A DNA stretch of 64,000 nt from Lunularia cruciata. Lineage: Eukaryota > Streptophyta > Marchantiopsida > Lunulariales > Lunulariaceae. Below, in pieces: positions 47,401 to 59,714 of this stretch. The notes beneath the pieces were generated by a model that worked only from the letters and a program-made list of their open reading frames with translations, was not told the origin of the DNA and made no database searches. The stretch covers positions 77,026,931 through 77,090,930 of the forward strand of contig OX419755.1 of the NCBI GenBank assembly GCA_948567375.1, read 5' to 3'. Both the position numbers and the translations under genes were made by a program. Within the stretch, counting starts at the first letter, position 1. Every line of letters starts with the position of its first letter.

Positions 47401-48389
47401 CCATGCGATAGATATCTCAAGCCGCTGCTTACGTTTCTGGTTAAAGGTTGTTAATGTGTATAAACGGGGATGATTTTGGGGGCCGGAGCTGACAAAATGG
47501 CCACGCAGTTTGCCTTTTGGGAATAGAGTTTTGCCGTCACGACTACTAATTGTGTCTTTTCTAAACCACTCGAAAGGATTTCAGCAATGTAATTGACAAG
47601 GTAAAACCGTCTGAAATACAAGCCTCTGAAGTTCTCGGGAGTCTCCAGATGATGCGAGTAGATTCAATTAGAACTGCCATAAAGCGCCTGCAAGTTCTGT
47701 CAACTCAGGCACTAAGTCTTACTGTTATAGCTGGATTGCTCGCTGGCTAATAGAATCATCCTGGGACCGGAGCGTGTAAGATATTGGGACTTTTAAACCA
47801 TAGATTACGCGTAATGTCAATGTAATACTGCTGTGCCAACCAGCAAGGGAAATAAGCGAAGGAACCGGTGTTCCGAGTACGTGATGTGCCGTATTAGCTC
47901 TACAGTAACGTAAATTTAAATCCTCGTTTGTACTCAGCACACGACTGTGACTCAGAAGCTCCAGGAATTGGCATTTCCACTTCTCGGCGTATTGGGTTTG
48001 GACGCCGAGAGCTGGTGAGTCACAGCTGTACCATGAAAAGGACGTGAGAATGTTCCGCAACTACATCGAAATCAAGTGTAATCAAGTTGTACAGTCAAGC
48101 ATTGATTTTCTTGGATGCCATTTTCGCTTGTGAAATTCAAAGACGGTAAATGATCTATTGACAGTGGAGTGAGAAATGGAACCTCGCAAGCACTTCACGC
48201 GATTCTGAAGTTTACTATTCTGACGGACGAGTTCAAGAGGAACAACTCGACTAGACATCACTATTATTCAGTTGTGAGTGTGGTCCTTCACTAGATGTAA
48301 CAGCAGCTCGGTGTTTGTTCGGAGGACAAAGGAAAGCTACCCATGATGCCATTAGAGATATAGTGTTTTCTATGGCACTAGAGAGATGA
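41408..48389. other. CpG-rich island, no gene recognised
   Basis: Composition changes from the flanking repeats: CpG is frequent. I found no protein I recognise in six frames; the longest ORF (minus 47725-48060, 111 codons) has no family features. About 44818-44880 is a simple repeat of GCAAAT units. A segment near 45450-45490 (CTCTCCCTTGTACGGCTCGA) resembles the arms of the foldback element at 48884-49494. Small exons could have been missed. Confidence 0.35.
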
Positions 48390-48880
48390 TATTTGGCTTG
48401 GAGGGAGCATTTGTATACTTTGCAGACGACACATGTCAGTGCCAATTTATACTTTGTCCGAGATTATCAAGTGACAATAGCGGATGTCGTGATTATGGAC
48501 CATACGCGGGATACAATTTCGGAGAGAGTGATTACCCATCCCCTTGGATGGGCGGCGAGTGCAACAGCACGTCGTAAGGTCTCCAAGTATAAGGGCATGC
48601 AGCGAGGTCACCTCTTTGTTCCTTTAGCCTTGGAGTTATATGGAGTGATGGACAAGGCATTTGACACATCTGTCAAGGAATGCGCGAGAGCTTATCATGT
48701 TAGGCACGGGTACCACTCTCACTCTCATACTTTGTAAGATATTTTAGACAGCATGTGTCCAGTGTTCTCAAAAGGAAATGGTTGGTCACATTAGATGATA
48801 TTTCTTTGGTTGCTCCAGTTGTGTGTAGACAGTACTACTTGCATAGATTGGATATTTTAGGTGCAATGGGGTAGATTTTT
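48390..48880 (+). pseudogene. LINE 3' end, C-terminal domain
   Basis: ORF 48393-48737 includes VSANLYFVRDYQVTIADVVI, MDHTRD and RGHLFVPLALELYGVMDKAF. A +1 shifted frame continues YFRQHVSSVLKRKW. The same domain order (R..D/N....DG...DVV..D/NP, then FVPLA.E..G) is recognisable in LINE A and LINE B downstream of the RT. The D...DVV spacing hints at a nuclease-like fold, which is inference. Only the tail is present, consistent with 5'-truncated LINE insertion. Confidence 0.55.
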
Positions 48881-48883
48881 CAT

Positions 48884-49494
48884 ATAGACTCTATTGGGGT
48901 TGAGCCCCATGTTACCTTTTCTTTCTCTCCCTTGTCCGGCTTGATGGGGTCTTCCCATCCTTCGTTTTCCCTTTGCGCCTTTCACATTTGACTTCACCCA
49001 TTAGCAAGAGTATCGGTTGTTCTGTCTGACAAGTGGCCTAACTGATACCTCTATTCGAATAACATCACTTTTCACATTAGACTTCACCCATTAGCAAGAG
49101 TATCGGTTGTTCTGTCTGACAAGTGGCCTAACTGATACCTCTATTCGAATAACATCACTTTTCACATTAGACTTCACCCATTAGCAAGAGTATCGGTTGT
49201 TCTGTCTGACAAGTCGCCTAACTGATACCTCTATTCGAATAACATCAGACTTGTACTTTCCTTTCCATGTAACTGCTGACTTCCACTGGAAGTCGGTAAC
49301 TCCATAATTCGTTCCTCGAAGACGATTCCTCAGTCACGTGAGAGCTCCATTTCAGAAAAGGGTGAGATGTAATGGGAATAAATAAATAGGCAAAGGACGA
49401 CCGCGTAGAAAAAGCGAAGCATGGGAAGACCCCATCAAGCCGCACAAGAGAGAGACGAAAAAGGTAAATGGGGCTAAAGCCCAATAGAGTCTAT
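48884..49494. mobile_element. Foldback-like element with 75 bp inverted arms
   Basis: The left arm 48884-48957 (ATAGACTCTATTGGG...GATGGGGTCTTCCCAT) is complementary, with few mismatches, to the right arm ending at 49494. Between them are three 90 bp tandem units. Long inverted arms around tandem repeats resemble foldback or MITE-like DNA elements. There is no coding capacity and no clear target duplication. Confidence 0.65.
48978..49247. repeat. Three tandem 90 bp units
   Basis: Units 48978-49067, 49068-49157 and 49158-49247, each with ACTTCACCCATTAGCAAGAG and ending AATAACATCA; nearly identical. No short-spacer pattern, so not a CRISPR. Confidence 0.95.
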
Positions 49495-49962
49495 TTGAGA
49501 ATGGGAATAAATGAAGTCACAGCTAATGGTGAAGTATATCTCCTTACACTGCGTGTCCACAAACCAGTACAGTTGCTTGACTATTATTATACAAGGATTT
49601 TGAGCACGGGAAGGCAAATTAGTGTAAGCTATTTATCTTTCGACTAAAGATTTACATTCTATTAACAACGTCGTGTACCCCTCAGAAACTTGTTATTTGC
49701 ACCTCACTGCACGGATGCTAGATCTTTCCTGGGTGGCAACTTAAATTACATTCTAACCAGTCCTATCAACTTAGGAGAGTTGAAGTGTTTAATTGTATGT
49801 CAGCTGACGGCTCTTGGCTACGAAGATCTCAACTTTCAACTTCTTGATCTGATGTAGCATACGTGTCACAGATGAATAATGGATGACTTGAGATCGGGAA
49901 GGTTGTCGGTGGGGAACAGTTTATCAATTCTCAAATAAGCATGTCTCTGTGTCGACCGCTAC

Positions 49963-52841
49963 CTACTCCTTCCTTAGGATAGGGATCATTTCAATTCCTC
50001 CTTTCATGGCCAGAATGCTCATCATTCGGTACGTGATCGGCTCAGTGCTTGTCCGCCGTAACTCAAAGAAGCGGAAGAGTAAACCAGCCGTGATTTTCAT
50101 CTGCAGGTAGGCGGAATCCTTTCCTAAACATGTGCGGAGGCCAGCCTGCGAAACAAGATAAGCGCAGTTAAAACTTTAGTATAGTGGTAAATCAATCACT
50201 CAACGGCATACGTAGAAGCCGCAAGTAATCGTGTCCAAAGTTACCAAAATCTTAGTGCAGCACATGTACAGAAGAGTCTTCTCTGGGTTAGGCTGTCGGT
50301 ATACACACATAACCATGTCGCATTAAGGACGGTAAATTACTGTAGTAGCTTGATTAGGCTCGAGGACTCATTGATTTATCGGTGCAAAGCGCGCAACTAC
50401 CAGCATGTAAACGATTAATGTTTATCACCTGCTTCGATTCTACCTCGACGGGCTTTTGGCTGATTTCACGTACAGCAATATGTCAACTGAAATGTAGTGC
50501 AGGTATAAGGAATTCACTCATGGGGCTTATGTGCGAATTGTATCCGTAAGTTTACCGCAGGCCATGGGGGTATTGACTGCATCTTGAAAACGTAATTTGG
50601 GCACAGAACACTGGCATTGATGATAGGTAGGGGCGGCTTTGAGTACATGTCCTGTTTATACCTGAAAGGTAGTGAACTTATAGTCGGATTCTGGCACAAA
50701 AACACCATCTTTAAGCCACCTATCTGGATTGAAGACGTCTGCATCAAGTCCCCAGATAGATTTCTGGCGCGCCATACCCCATGGGGAGTAGCAGATCAAG
50801 TTCCCGGCCTTGAGGCGAGTACCATCTGGGAGAATATCGTCAGCAAGAATACCCTTAGGATCCTGCAGGTACCAACATGTTAGAGCCTCCATGTCGTGGA
50901 CAAGCTGTTAGGAGATAACCACGAACATTCAAAAAACGAAACATGCTACAATTATTTCAGGATGACAACAGCTAATCATCAACACGATTTGACCACAATA
51001 ATCATGACAAGGAGACTATTTGAAAGGTAACTTACCAATGGAACCGCAGGATAGAGGCGGAGAGTTTCTGTAATGACTGCTTGCAAGTAATTCAACTCTC
51101 TCATAGAATCGTAAGTGAGCAGATTCGTAAACTCTCGGAATCGTTTCTGCATACTTTTGAAAAGCAATTCGGATCTCTGTGACTGTGCCTGTTCTGCACC
51201 TAGTTGTATTTGGAGATTTGTCCATTCTTGATCCCAAGTCAATTCAGGAGAATTGACCGTCTTCCTTCGGTGGAACTCACGGAGCTCTTCGTACACTCTG
51301 TTGCAAATATTCTTATTCTCAGCCAGCATGTAAAGCATCCAAGAGAGTGTCGCAGCAGTTGTGTCTCGCCCTGCGATCACGAAGTTCAGGACGACGTCCC
51401 TAAGGATCTTATCGGACATGCTGGGATGATGTCCACTGTCGCTCAAGTCCAGGAACCTGGAGAGAATGTCAACTTTCTTGGGCTGCAAGGGTGCAAGACA
51501 AGAACCCTTAGAATGCTCGTATTCATGGTGTATTGTCTACAATTTAATGCACAGTTTCCACACTATGACATGAAATCGTGACATTTGGAGCTTGAATTAC
51601 CTCATTCGCTACCGAGACACTAAGACTTGCTCGCTCACTTTTCCTCTTAGCTATAACATCGTAGATAAAATCGTCGATGACGCGAATGTTCTCCGAAAGC
51701 TCAGCTTCAAGGCCGATGCGAAAAAACCGCTTCAGTTTCCAGATCGGATCGACGAAACGCGAGGTCACAACCTCGTGAGCGCGATCAAAGGCTATGGCAA
51801 ATTTATTTTCTGGTAACGGCAAGCTATTAGGCAGCGATCCGATTGTCACCCCAAACCCAATACTTCCGATAGAATCCAACGTGGTGCGCATGAGGAGGTC
51901 CTGTCATTTGAGTCAATCGTACACACTTGAATTAAAATACAGCTGCCACTACGTGAAACTCAAGTATTGGTAGGTAACAAGGATGTTACACAAAGAATCG
52001 TCCACCGTGAAAATACTAAGAAACGCTTTGAAATACGTTATCATGATGATATTGTCTGATACAGCGTCGTGTAATCAGTTACTTAAGCCAGTGTTGATCT
52101 CCGTCCAGGATGTGAATGGCTAACGAGGGATCAACCTGCATATCTTGGGATCTGCCATCAGCCGCGAGCTGGGACAACAGCCCTCCGATTTTACAAGCAT
52201 GCAACTTGAATGAATCGGCACTGAAGTCCCTCAATGACTTGAGGGAGAATTCAGAAGCCGCGGTTTTACGTTGAGTCCGCCACATATCTCCGTCAGTGTT
52301 GAAAATTCCATCACCCAGCAAGATTTCCATGCGTTCATGGAAGACTTCACCCTGGGAGTTAAACAACATTAGGAGTGTTAGTTCAGAAGTATGTGTGGAT
52401 TGGGGATCATGTAAAGGAGAACAAAATAGTTGCTCAACCTGAACAATTGAAATCACAAAAGCGCCAGCGTTAACTGCTGCGTAGCGTAACATAATGGGTG
52501 AATGCGACAGAATTCAACACTACCTTCGGGTAATTCGAGAAGTTCGTCTTCAATATGTGCTTAACATTTGCAGGATCAACAGTGTAGTAGAAAATTTCGC
52601 CCAGCGGCATGGGTGCTGCGATAGTGCTTTGCTTCTGGAAATACGTCGAGATCCAGTCGTGGAACCGGTGGTAGTTTTGGATGTGCTCGATAGCTGACCC
52701 AACAAGAGGCCATGTCTGTGGACCCTTGTAATTGCGGTTCTTTAATCGGAAACCAATTGAGCTGACGATCAGTGCAATTACAAGGGCCACAATCCGCTGG
52801 GCATAAGTGGAAGTCATAACGGTTCCGAGTAGATGCAACAT
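49963..52841 (-). CDS. Cytochrome P450, CYP704-like, six exons, intact
   Basis: Minus-strand gene with exons 52841-52524, 52351-52136, 51900-51601, 51482-51036, 50862-50662 and 50145-49963. All introns (172, 235, 118, 173 and 516 bp) are GT-AG and phase 0, and join to a 554-residue protein. Residues about 10-30 form a membrane anchor, followed by [20 protein letters not shown]. The I-helix AGRDTT is at about 315-320, ETLR at 417-420, FNPDRW at 471-476, and the haem loop [17 protein letters not shown] spans the last junction with the Cys at about 500. The stop TAG is at 49963-49965. Start: the first ATG at 52841; an in-frame ATG at 52817 would also keep the anchor. CYP704 enzymes are known as omega-hydroxylases of long-chain fatty acids, used for spore/pollen wall and cutin precursors, in the endoplasmic reticulum. 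CYP86-clan relatives cannot be excluded. No inactivating change seen. Confidence 0.9.
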
Positions 52842-54625
52842 CTTGGAGGGACGTTCGCTGGACCGGCTGAATCCGAGGGTGAGATTGGAAGTGAACTGGA
52901 ATTACTTGTCCAGAACTGACTGCGCTCAGACCTCGCAGCAGCAACACCTAAAATGTGGTTTGAGGTTCAGTGAAATCGAAACTGTACACCTGAAGACGGC
53001 TCAGGTCCCAGTCAGTTGTGGCAGGGCCGCCAATGGGCAGAAGCTGCTGAGGGAGACGAAGAATAATGTGCTGCGCGCAGTGTAAACCTTGGACCTGGAG
53101 TGTGATAGTTTGTTACTACTACTTAAAGGTAGAGCATGTCAAACTCCTGCTCATGGGATCACAGTCCTTCACCGCAGGATGTGCGATCAACGCAGCCGCA
53201 TCTTGGTGTCGTCGACCGTGACTGCTCCACGGGACCTACTGTGGACGTGGACAACGTGGGGAAAGAGATCATAGAGGTTAGGGTGCTCCTCCAGAGTGAG
53301 AGACGAAAAGGATACCTTCCGGTTTGAAATAGTTCATCAGATTCGGCAGTCGCTTAGTACTGCGCTTCTGCCCTCACGGTAGGGGGCTCACCGGAGTAGA
53401 ATTGGCCAATTCTGGAGTAGTTCTTCTCTACGTTATAAACTATTATGCACACAAAAGAAGTGTCCGGGACCGAATCGGTGCGCGCGCTTCTAGGCTCAGG
53501 CTCGATTTGGACTAAAACGATAAGCGGGGGTTTCGTGCTCGTTATAACCGCGGGACTTGTTGGCGGCGAGCTTAGCTGTCCAGACCCCCTGAATTATAGA
53601 AATCGTGGGTCCTTATGGAATTTCGCACATAATGCGAAAGAAGGCTCAGCAAATTAGTAAAATTTCAAGGTGGACTTGTTTATCATTATGCCCTTGTGAT
53701 GTTGCTCGAGACCTATGCTAAAAGTGGAGAAGTTGGGGACTTGAAACCGTCTGCACATGCTAAAGAACCAGGCGATGACTGTGCCCTCATCTCCAGCCTT
53801 GGTGTAACTTCGGTCTATCAAGGCTGAGTTGAGAGGATATATTCATCGCCCAGTTCTTTAGCATAAACAAACTGCTTCTTTCTCAGACATTTCGGGAAGT
53901 TCCCTAAAGTCTAATGTCAACAAAAATATTCTGACTCTTCCCGAGCACGCAGCGCCTCTCTCTAAGGTCCCAGTATAAAGTCAACGTGAGCTTCTCATAT
54001 ATCAATCGATTACACTCTCGTAATTCACATGACCTGTATGCCTGACCAATGATGAGGACGAAACTAAGAATCCGGAGAGATATATGTACCTGAACAGACA
54101 AGAATAGAAACCTGAGCTGATACAAATGCCATCGACTTACCTTTACTCGCAACTAAATCGAAACGCCGCCTTGATGAGCTCCGGGGAGATGAAATTTTGA
54201 GAGAGGGAGGAGGTAGTAAATTTGGAAACTACTTTACAATGTGGTGGTCAAATTTGCAACAATTATTTTCCCTACGTCTGCGGAGGTCGCTATCGAGGGG
54301 AGCAAATCAGCTTGTGGTTTCCATGGCCAGCAAAAGAAGCTACGAGAAGCACATCATTCAAGGCATAAGATAAAGTGCTATACGTCACAGTACCGTACAG
54401 AAATTTTACACCATATTGCTCAGGGTAGTCAGGTACAGTGGGCGGGGAGCAGTTACATGTGATTTCGCAGCCATGAGTGTTTCGATTCAGGTGCTGCCAT
54501 CTTCTAAGTCGTACCACAGGATTAGATGCTCAAGTGTACAGTAAAACGTTTGCGTGTTTCCCTACATGTACATGTGATCCTATCTGCATGCTATTTGACA
54601 GCTTTCCAAAATCATGGCAACACCT
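52842..54625. other. Upstream region of the P450, no gene recognised
   Basis: CpG-rich, with no other gene recognised. It should contain the P450 promoter and 5' UTR, but I could not pick a convincing TATA box or transcription start. Short ORFs here overlap GC-rich non-coding sequence and lack family features. Confidence 0.4.
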
Positions 54626-54777
54626 GCATTGGTCGAACATGGGTATATCTGATTGTAGTCCCATTCACAATTAGCGCTGACGATCGGTTGAATCTTGAAG
54701 CGCATTGGTAGAACATGGGAATATCTGATTGTAATCCTATTCACAATTAGCACTGATGATTGGATGAATTTTAATTT
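54626..54777. repeat. Tandem duplication, two 76 bp copies, CpG lost in one
   Basis: GCATTGGTCGAACATGGGTA (54626) and GCATTGGTAGAACATGGGAA (54702) begin two collinear copies. The left copy has four CpG sites; all four are gone in the right copy (CG to CA once, CG to TG twice, CG to AG once). The right copy borders the repeat-rich side. Confidence 0.9.
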
Positions 54778-55172
54778 CGTTGCGAAACTTTCAATCTTCT
54801 AGAATGATGAGCTCGCAAGAAGCCTAAATATTGTTAGAATTGCTTGCTCTAGTTCATTCAAGCACATCTCATGTACTCTAATGATCATGAGATGTCAACG
54901 CAAGTTGACCAAGAACTCAAAAGTTAAATATCATACAGGAGATCTCTTTGGAATTGCACTTTGCAAGTATATTTCTATAAAACAACCAAGAATCGAATCT
55001 TATTGGCACTTTGGACGAGCTAAGAAATAATGCAAATGTATAGCTACCTGGTATTCTAATAATAAAATTGATCACCATTAGGTCATCTTTGAGCAACCAT
55101 TGATACAACTAAGACTACCAAAACTAACTTTCCAACATCCTAGCACATTAGCTTTGGAGTTAGAAAATTATC

Positions 55173-55176
<4 letters not shown>

Positions 55177-55266
<90 letters not shown>
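55177..55266. repeat. (AT)45 microsatellite
   Basis: Uninterrupted AT dinucleotides for 90 bp. The ORF running through it (alternating Tyr-Ile) is an artefact. Confidence 0.97.
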
Positions 55267-55269
<3 letters not shown>

Positions 55270-55509
55270 GTTATCAACATCATACATTATAGAAAAATAT
55301 AATTCATATACAAGTCACACACAAACTCCAAGGACACACAATTCCTCCCTCTAAACCAAATAGATATCTACTCCAAATATGTAATATGCTCTATGGTGGA
55401 CAAAGATCAAGAACTAGGTGTTATCAAACTCCATTGTTAGTCGCATGCAATCTATACCACATAAAGAATAAATTAGTTATAAATCAAGTATATTAAGGAC
55501 ATAGCCGTT

Positions 55510-58420
55510 ACACTTGAGGAACCACTATGAAGGGAGGAGTTAAACATACCATATATCATCCTCTCAAATAGCTATTGCACATCAACATAATAGCAGCTCC
55601 ACCGGAAGAGACACATAACATACTCCACAAGCTTGCATTTAGAACTACCAAGCTTGGGTCTATAGTGCAATCAATGTTTGGGAGACGATATGGTGCACAA
55701 TTGCACATATTAACTTTCCAAACAACACCATCACATCATTCCAACTTGAGGATTTCAAAAGGCAAAGCTCATGCACTATCAAGATATTGCAACATGTAAT
55801 CACATCAAGTGTTGTTGGTGCAATTTGTTGTAGATATATTATAATCATCCAAATGAAACTTATGGATCAAAGATCTAGAAACTACTACTCAAATAGTAAC
55901 ATAGCATAAGGCATTCCTATATTGAACTAAGTTCTCAAAGGCAAATAGAATCACTCTTTGAAAGATATTTTCCCATTGACAATATGCATTTACCCATGCA
56001 TTTGGACATCAAAGTCTAAAACTATAATAACATCACAACAAATGGCTATAGGTAAATTTGGATCTCGTCCATAAAGTAGAAAGTAAAGAGAGATAGATGC
56101 TAAGGACGCTTGCCAACTGAAGTAATAACACATGGGCAACCAAGGTGACTAGAGATCCCAATCTCCCAAGTTGTCTCTCTACAAATAGTACTTACGTAAT
56201 TCTCTCTTCATTGTTTGAACCATTCTCTCTACTAAGCCATCTTCCTCAAGGTGATCTTGGAAGATAGTACAATGATCAGTCAAGGCCTTGAACACAAGAC
56301 CTTAAATTCTCCCAAGAACTATATACCTTATTAGTCAAGACCTCAATTGGTGCATCAAAATGACTAAGAAACATGATCCAAGAATGAGTAAGTTTTCCCA
56401 TCATTAGACTTGTCAAGAAGTGCCATCAACTCAATTCACTTGGAGAAGTGATCCACCATAGCAAAAACATATCAATGATATCTCATAGTCAACAATAAAG
56501 TTCCAATAAAATCCAAACTCCAACGGAGAACCAACCACATGATAGATAATAAATGGAAGCGTGATGTAGGATTATTGAATAATGCTCTAACTTGGTCATA
56601 AACCACACACCTAACAAAAAGCTTCTACACATTAGTTTACATATTGTGCCACCAATAATGACTCTAGAGTAAACTATATCTATAAATTTCCTAGCTCCTC
56701 ATGAGCATGTCATACCAATTATAGTCTCTAAGATGGAAAGATACTACTTGCACTCTACTATCCTCTCATACCCAAAGAACATATATTCTCTCCAATCTAC
56801 ACCACTTGGCTTGTTGAAGGACATGGTCTCTCTCCTTTGCACTAATTTTGCCAACCACAACACTGTTGTGAAGATAGTCCATCACCAAGACATCATCATG
56901 AATATTTTGCTAATTTGTACTAATATTTACACTCTTTGGATCTAAGACCTTGATAACTCCTTCTTTTAATATTGAGAGATACCACAAAAACTTCAATCAA
57001 TATACACAAAAAGGCAAATGCATGCCAACTTGGCACCATCTCCTCATCTATCTCACCATGCCAACGTGTTCTAGTCTGATCTTTTTAGTTGGTACATGGG
57101 TTTCTACTCAACCAATTTTCATCATGGTTCACCACTTTAAGTTTGTGAATAAATGTGAAATCATATTGTTGTAAAATCAAAACCCATCATGCAAGCTTCC
57201 ATGGAAGTTTTTTGGACTCCACCAACCACTTCAATTGCTCATGATCAATGATGAGAGTGAAAGGGTTACCAAATAGATAACATTAAAAATGTACTATTGC
57301 CCAAACTACTGCAAAGCACTCTCCTTCATATGAACTATACTTTGCATCCATTGAATTTTTAGAGCAACTAGTGTAGGCTACTACAAACTCCTTCCCACTC
57401 ATCATCTTGTTGGGTGAGCACTACTTCAAGCCCTAAAGTATGCTAATCAATATGGACCTAAAATATGTGTCCTTTGATAAATCTCTTAATAATAGTTGTA
57501 GATATCAAACTCTCCTTGAGCTCAATAAAAGCTCTCTATTGCTTATCTTCCCAACACCATCCTTGTGTATACTTGGTTAGCTTCTTCAAAGCCTTGGAAA
57601 TTGCACTAAATCCTTTAACGTATCAACTATAGAATTTTGCCAACCCAAGGAATGCTTGCACTCTACTCACATTCATAGGCTGAGAATACATACAATAGCC
57701 TCCACCTTGGTCTATTGAACACCAAGTCCACCAAGACAAATAGTGTGACCCAAATACTCAAATACTCTTGGAAGAATCTATATTTCTTAAGATATAATTT
57801 GAGTCCATGAGATCTCAATCTTTCAAAAAATTCCAACAAATGTCTCTCATGCTCCTCCATAATAGTGTTATAGAATAAAATATCATCAATAACACCAAGT
57901 AGAATCCAATCTTACTAGAATCCTATCCATGTATCTCTACAACTTGGTAGGAGTTTTCTTTAATCCAAATGGTAAGAACCACCACATATACAATACATCA
58001 ATACCATGAGGATCAACAGCCCAAAAGGTTATTTTGGACTTGTCATCCTCCTTGATTGGCAATTGATGATGTCTTGCTTAGAGAGATCCAAATTACTAAA
58101 GACTTTTGCATGCCCAATTATATCAAATATCTCTTTGATGTAGGCAAAACACACCAATCAATCTTGGTTTATTGATTGATATGACAATAATCTTCACATA
58201 TTCACCTATCCCTGTACTTTCCATATATAAATTTGTTGGTTAGTATCATTGTAGCTGAAGCATACTCTACATATGAAATTTCCATCAAACCAGCCTTAAA
58301 AGGTCTCTACTTTGGCTCCAAATCAAGGCTCTCTCCATATCACTATATTTTTAAGGAGGTCAAAAAACTAGTGTATCTCTAGTCAGCTCAATCCTTATTC
58401 CATATCCATTTAGAGCACCC
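55510..58420 (-). pseudogene. Gypsy pol with PHD finger, decayed
   Basis: Minus strand, in order. RT pieces: MEEHERHLLEFFERLRSHGL (57860-57801) and MNVSRVQAFLGLAKFYS. RNase H: LIIDHEQLKWLVESKKLPWK (near 57258-57199), then LILQQYDFTFIHKLKVVN. Integrase: FLSHFDAPIEVLT (near 56375-56337) and further pieces. At about 55700-55510, CAPYRLPNIDCTIDPSLVVL leads into SMLCVSSGGAAIMLMCNSYL, then MVCLTPPFIVVPQ, the PHD finger in the same place as at 36264. Here several Cys are lost (Cys to Ser, Cys to Tyr) and TGGCAT has become TGATAT. Many stops. LTRs were not identified. It is head-to-head with the plus-strand Gypsy starting at 59715. Confidence 0.82.
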
Positions 58421-59714
58421 AATACTTCATACTAAAGGTGAAATAACTCATGTAGCTCTTCAAGAACTTCCAAAATCTCAATCTTTCCTCTCCTATAAGC
58501 TTGGGTAAAATATCTAGCTCCCAAATATCCTCTATAATAGATGTAGAAGTGGAAGATTCTATATAATGAGTGGTTGCTATACCCAGCCCTTGGAAGTAGT
58601 ATTGTCATACCTCCAATTGCTAGAGTCCACAACTCAACACAAAAAAATCTCTTTGCTCTAGTTGCAAGCTCCATACGTCCTCTAACTACATCCCAAGTAG
58701 ACCAAGGGTGTAACCCAAGTAGACCACTCTCATGATTAGTCACTTGCTATGTCCCAAGAATACTATGCCCCCTTAGTCCATCACCCCCAACATGTACTTG
58801 GATCATCTTGATAAGCATAGAGCTCACAAAGAGTCCAAGTGGTGATACTTATCAAGCACATCGTATGCTACTTAGCCAATCCAAGGCTCACAATCTAGGT
58901 CAAAAAATTTAGGTCTATAGCTTGAACTAATACTTGATGCTTGGATGCCTTTGACATTTTTTACACAATGGAAATATTGGTACAAAAGCCCATCACTCTC
59001 TCTCTCTCTCTTTCTCATTGACATTGAGTTCCACCAATTGCTATAATTTTGAGTCCCAAACAAGTCCAAGATCTTTGTCCTAATAAGCATGGGATACTAG
59101 GAAACTCATGAGTGTGGATAAAGTGGCTCTAGGCTACCCAACAAGGTTCACCACTACCATAGGTGACCTATCAGCCACTTCTACCGTCTAAGACTAACAC
59201 CTAACATCCAAAATATCATCAATAATAAGGTGTGGTAGTTGTTGAATCCCATCATAAGCACATTATAAAACCTATTTTGGTAAGAAGGTTTGTCCACCAA
59301 AGACAAAGATAATGTGCTTGAAATCTAGCTCTACCACATCCAATAACACTATAGGGCCAATCCAAGACCAAGTTGGATGTGTATACACCATCACCAATGT
59401 GCAAGAATCACCAATCAAAGGAACATTCTCTGAAATGTATGTTGGAGAAAATACTTGATGGACCTAAAGATGTTATAATATAAGTAGCATCTTCCAAAGC
59501 ATACCAAACAAGGATCATGGATATGTCCTTGACATGGCTATCCATAAATCACCAAATGAATGGTACAATGTTTCTCTAGATCTTGTGCTCCCAACAAGGA
59601 AATGTCTGATAGTAGGGCCTTTTGGCAACCCTTGATTGCTAACATTGATAATAAACACGTATGAAAGACTAGTCTGCAAAAAGCAATGTTGCATTAGCCC
59701 ACCAATAGCTTTGG
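58421..59714. other. Between two divergent Gypsy relics, unassigned
   Basis: A minus ORF 58743-58432 (103 codons) lies where gag/protease of the minus Gypsy is expected but shows no motif I can name. A CT run lies at 58977-59003. Likely gag or leader remnants of the two flanking elements. Confidence 0.35.

Noticed and set aside
48978-49247. Regular repeats suggesting a CRISPR array
   Set aside because: Units are 90 bp with no unique spacers, in a plant genome, and lie between inverted arms.
52494-53085. Plus and minus ORFs overlapping the first P450 exon
   Set aside because: They are out-of-frame shadows of the exon and its upstream region; splice sites and motifs support only the P450 frame.
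55100-55354. 84-codon ORF with alternating Tyr-Ile
   Set aside because: It is the (AT)45 microsatellite translated.
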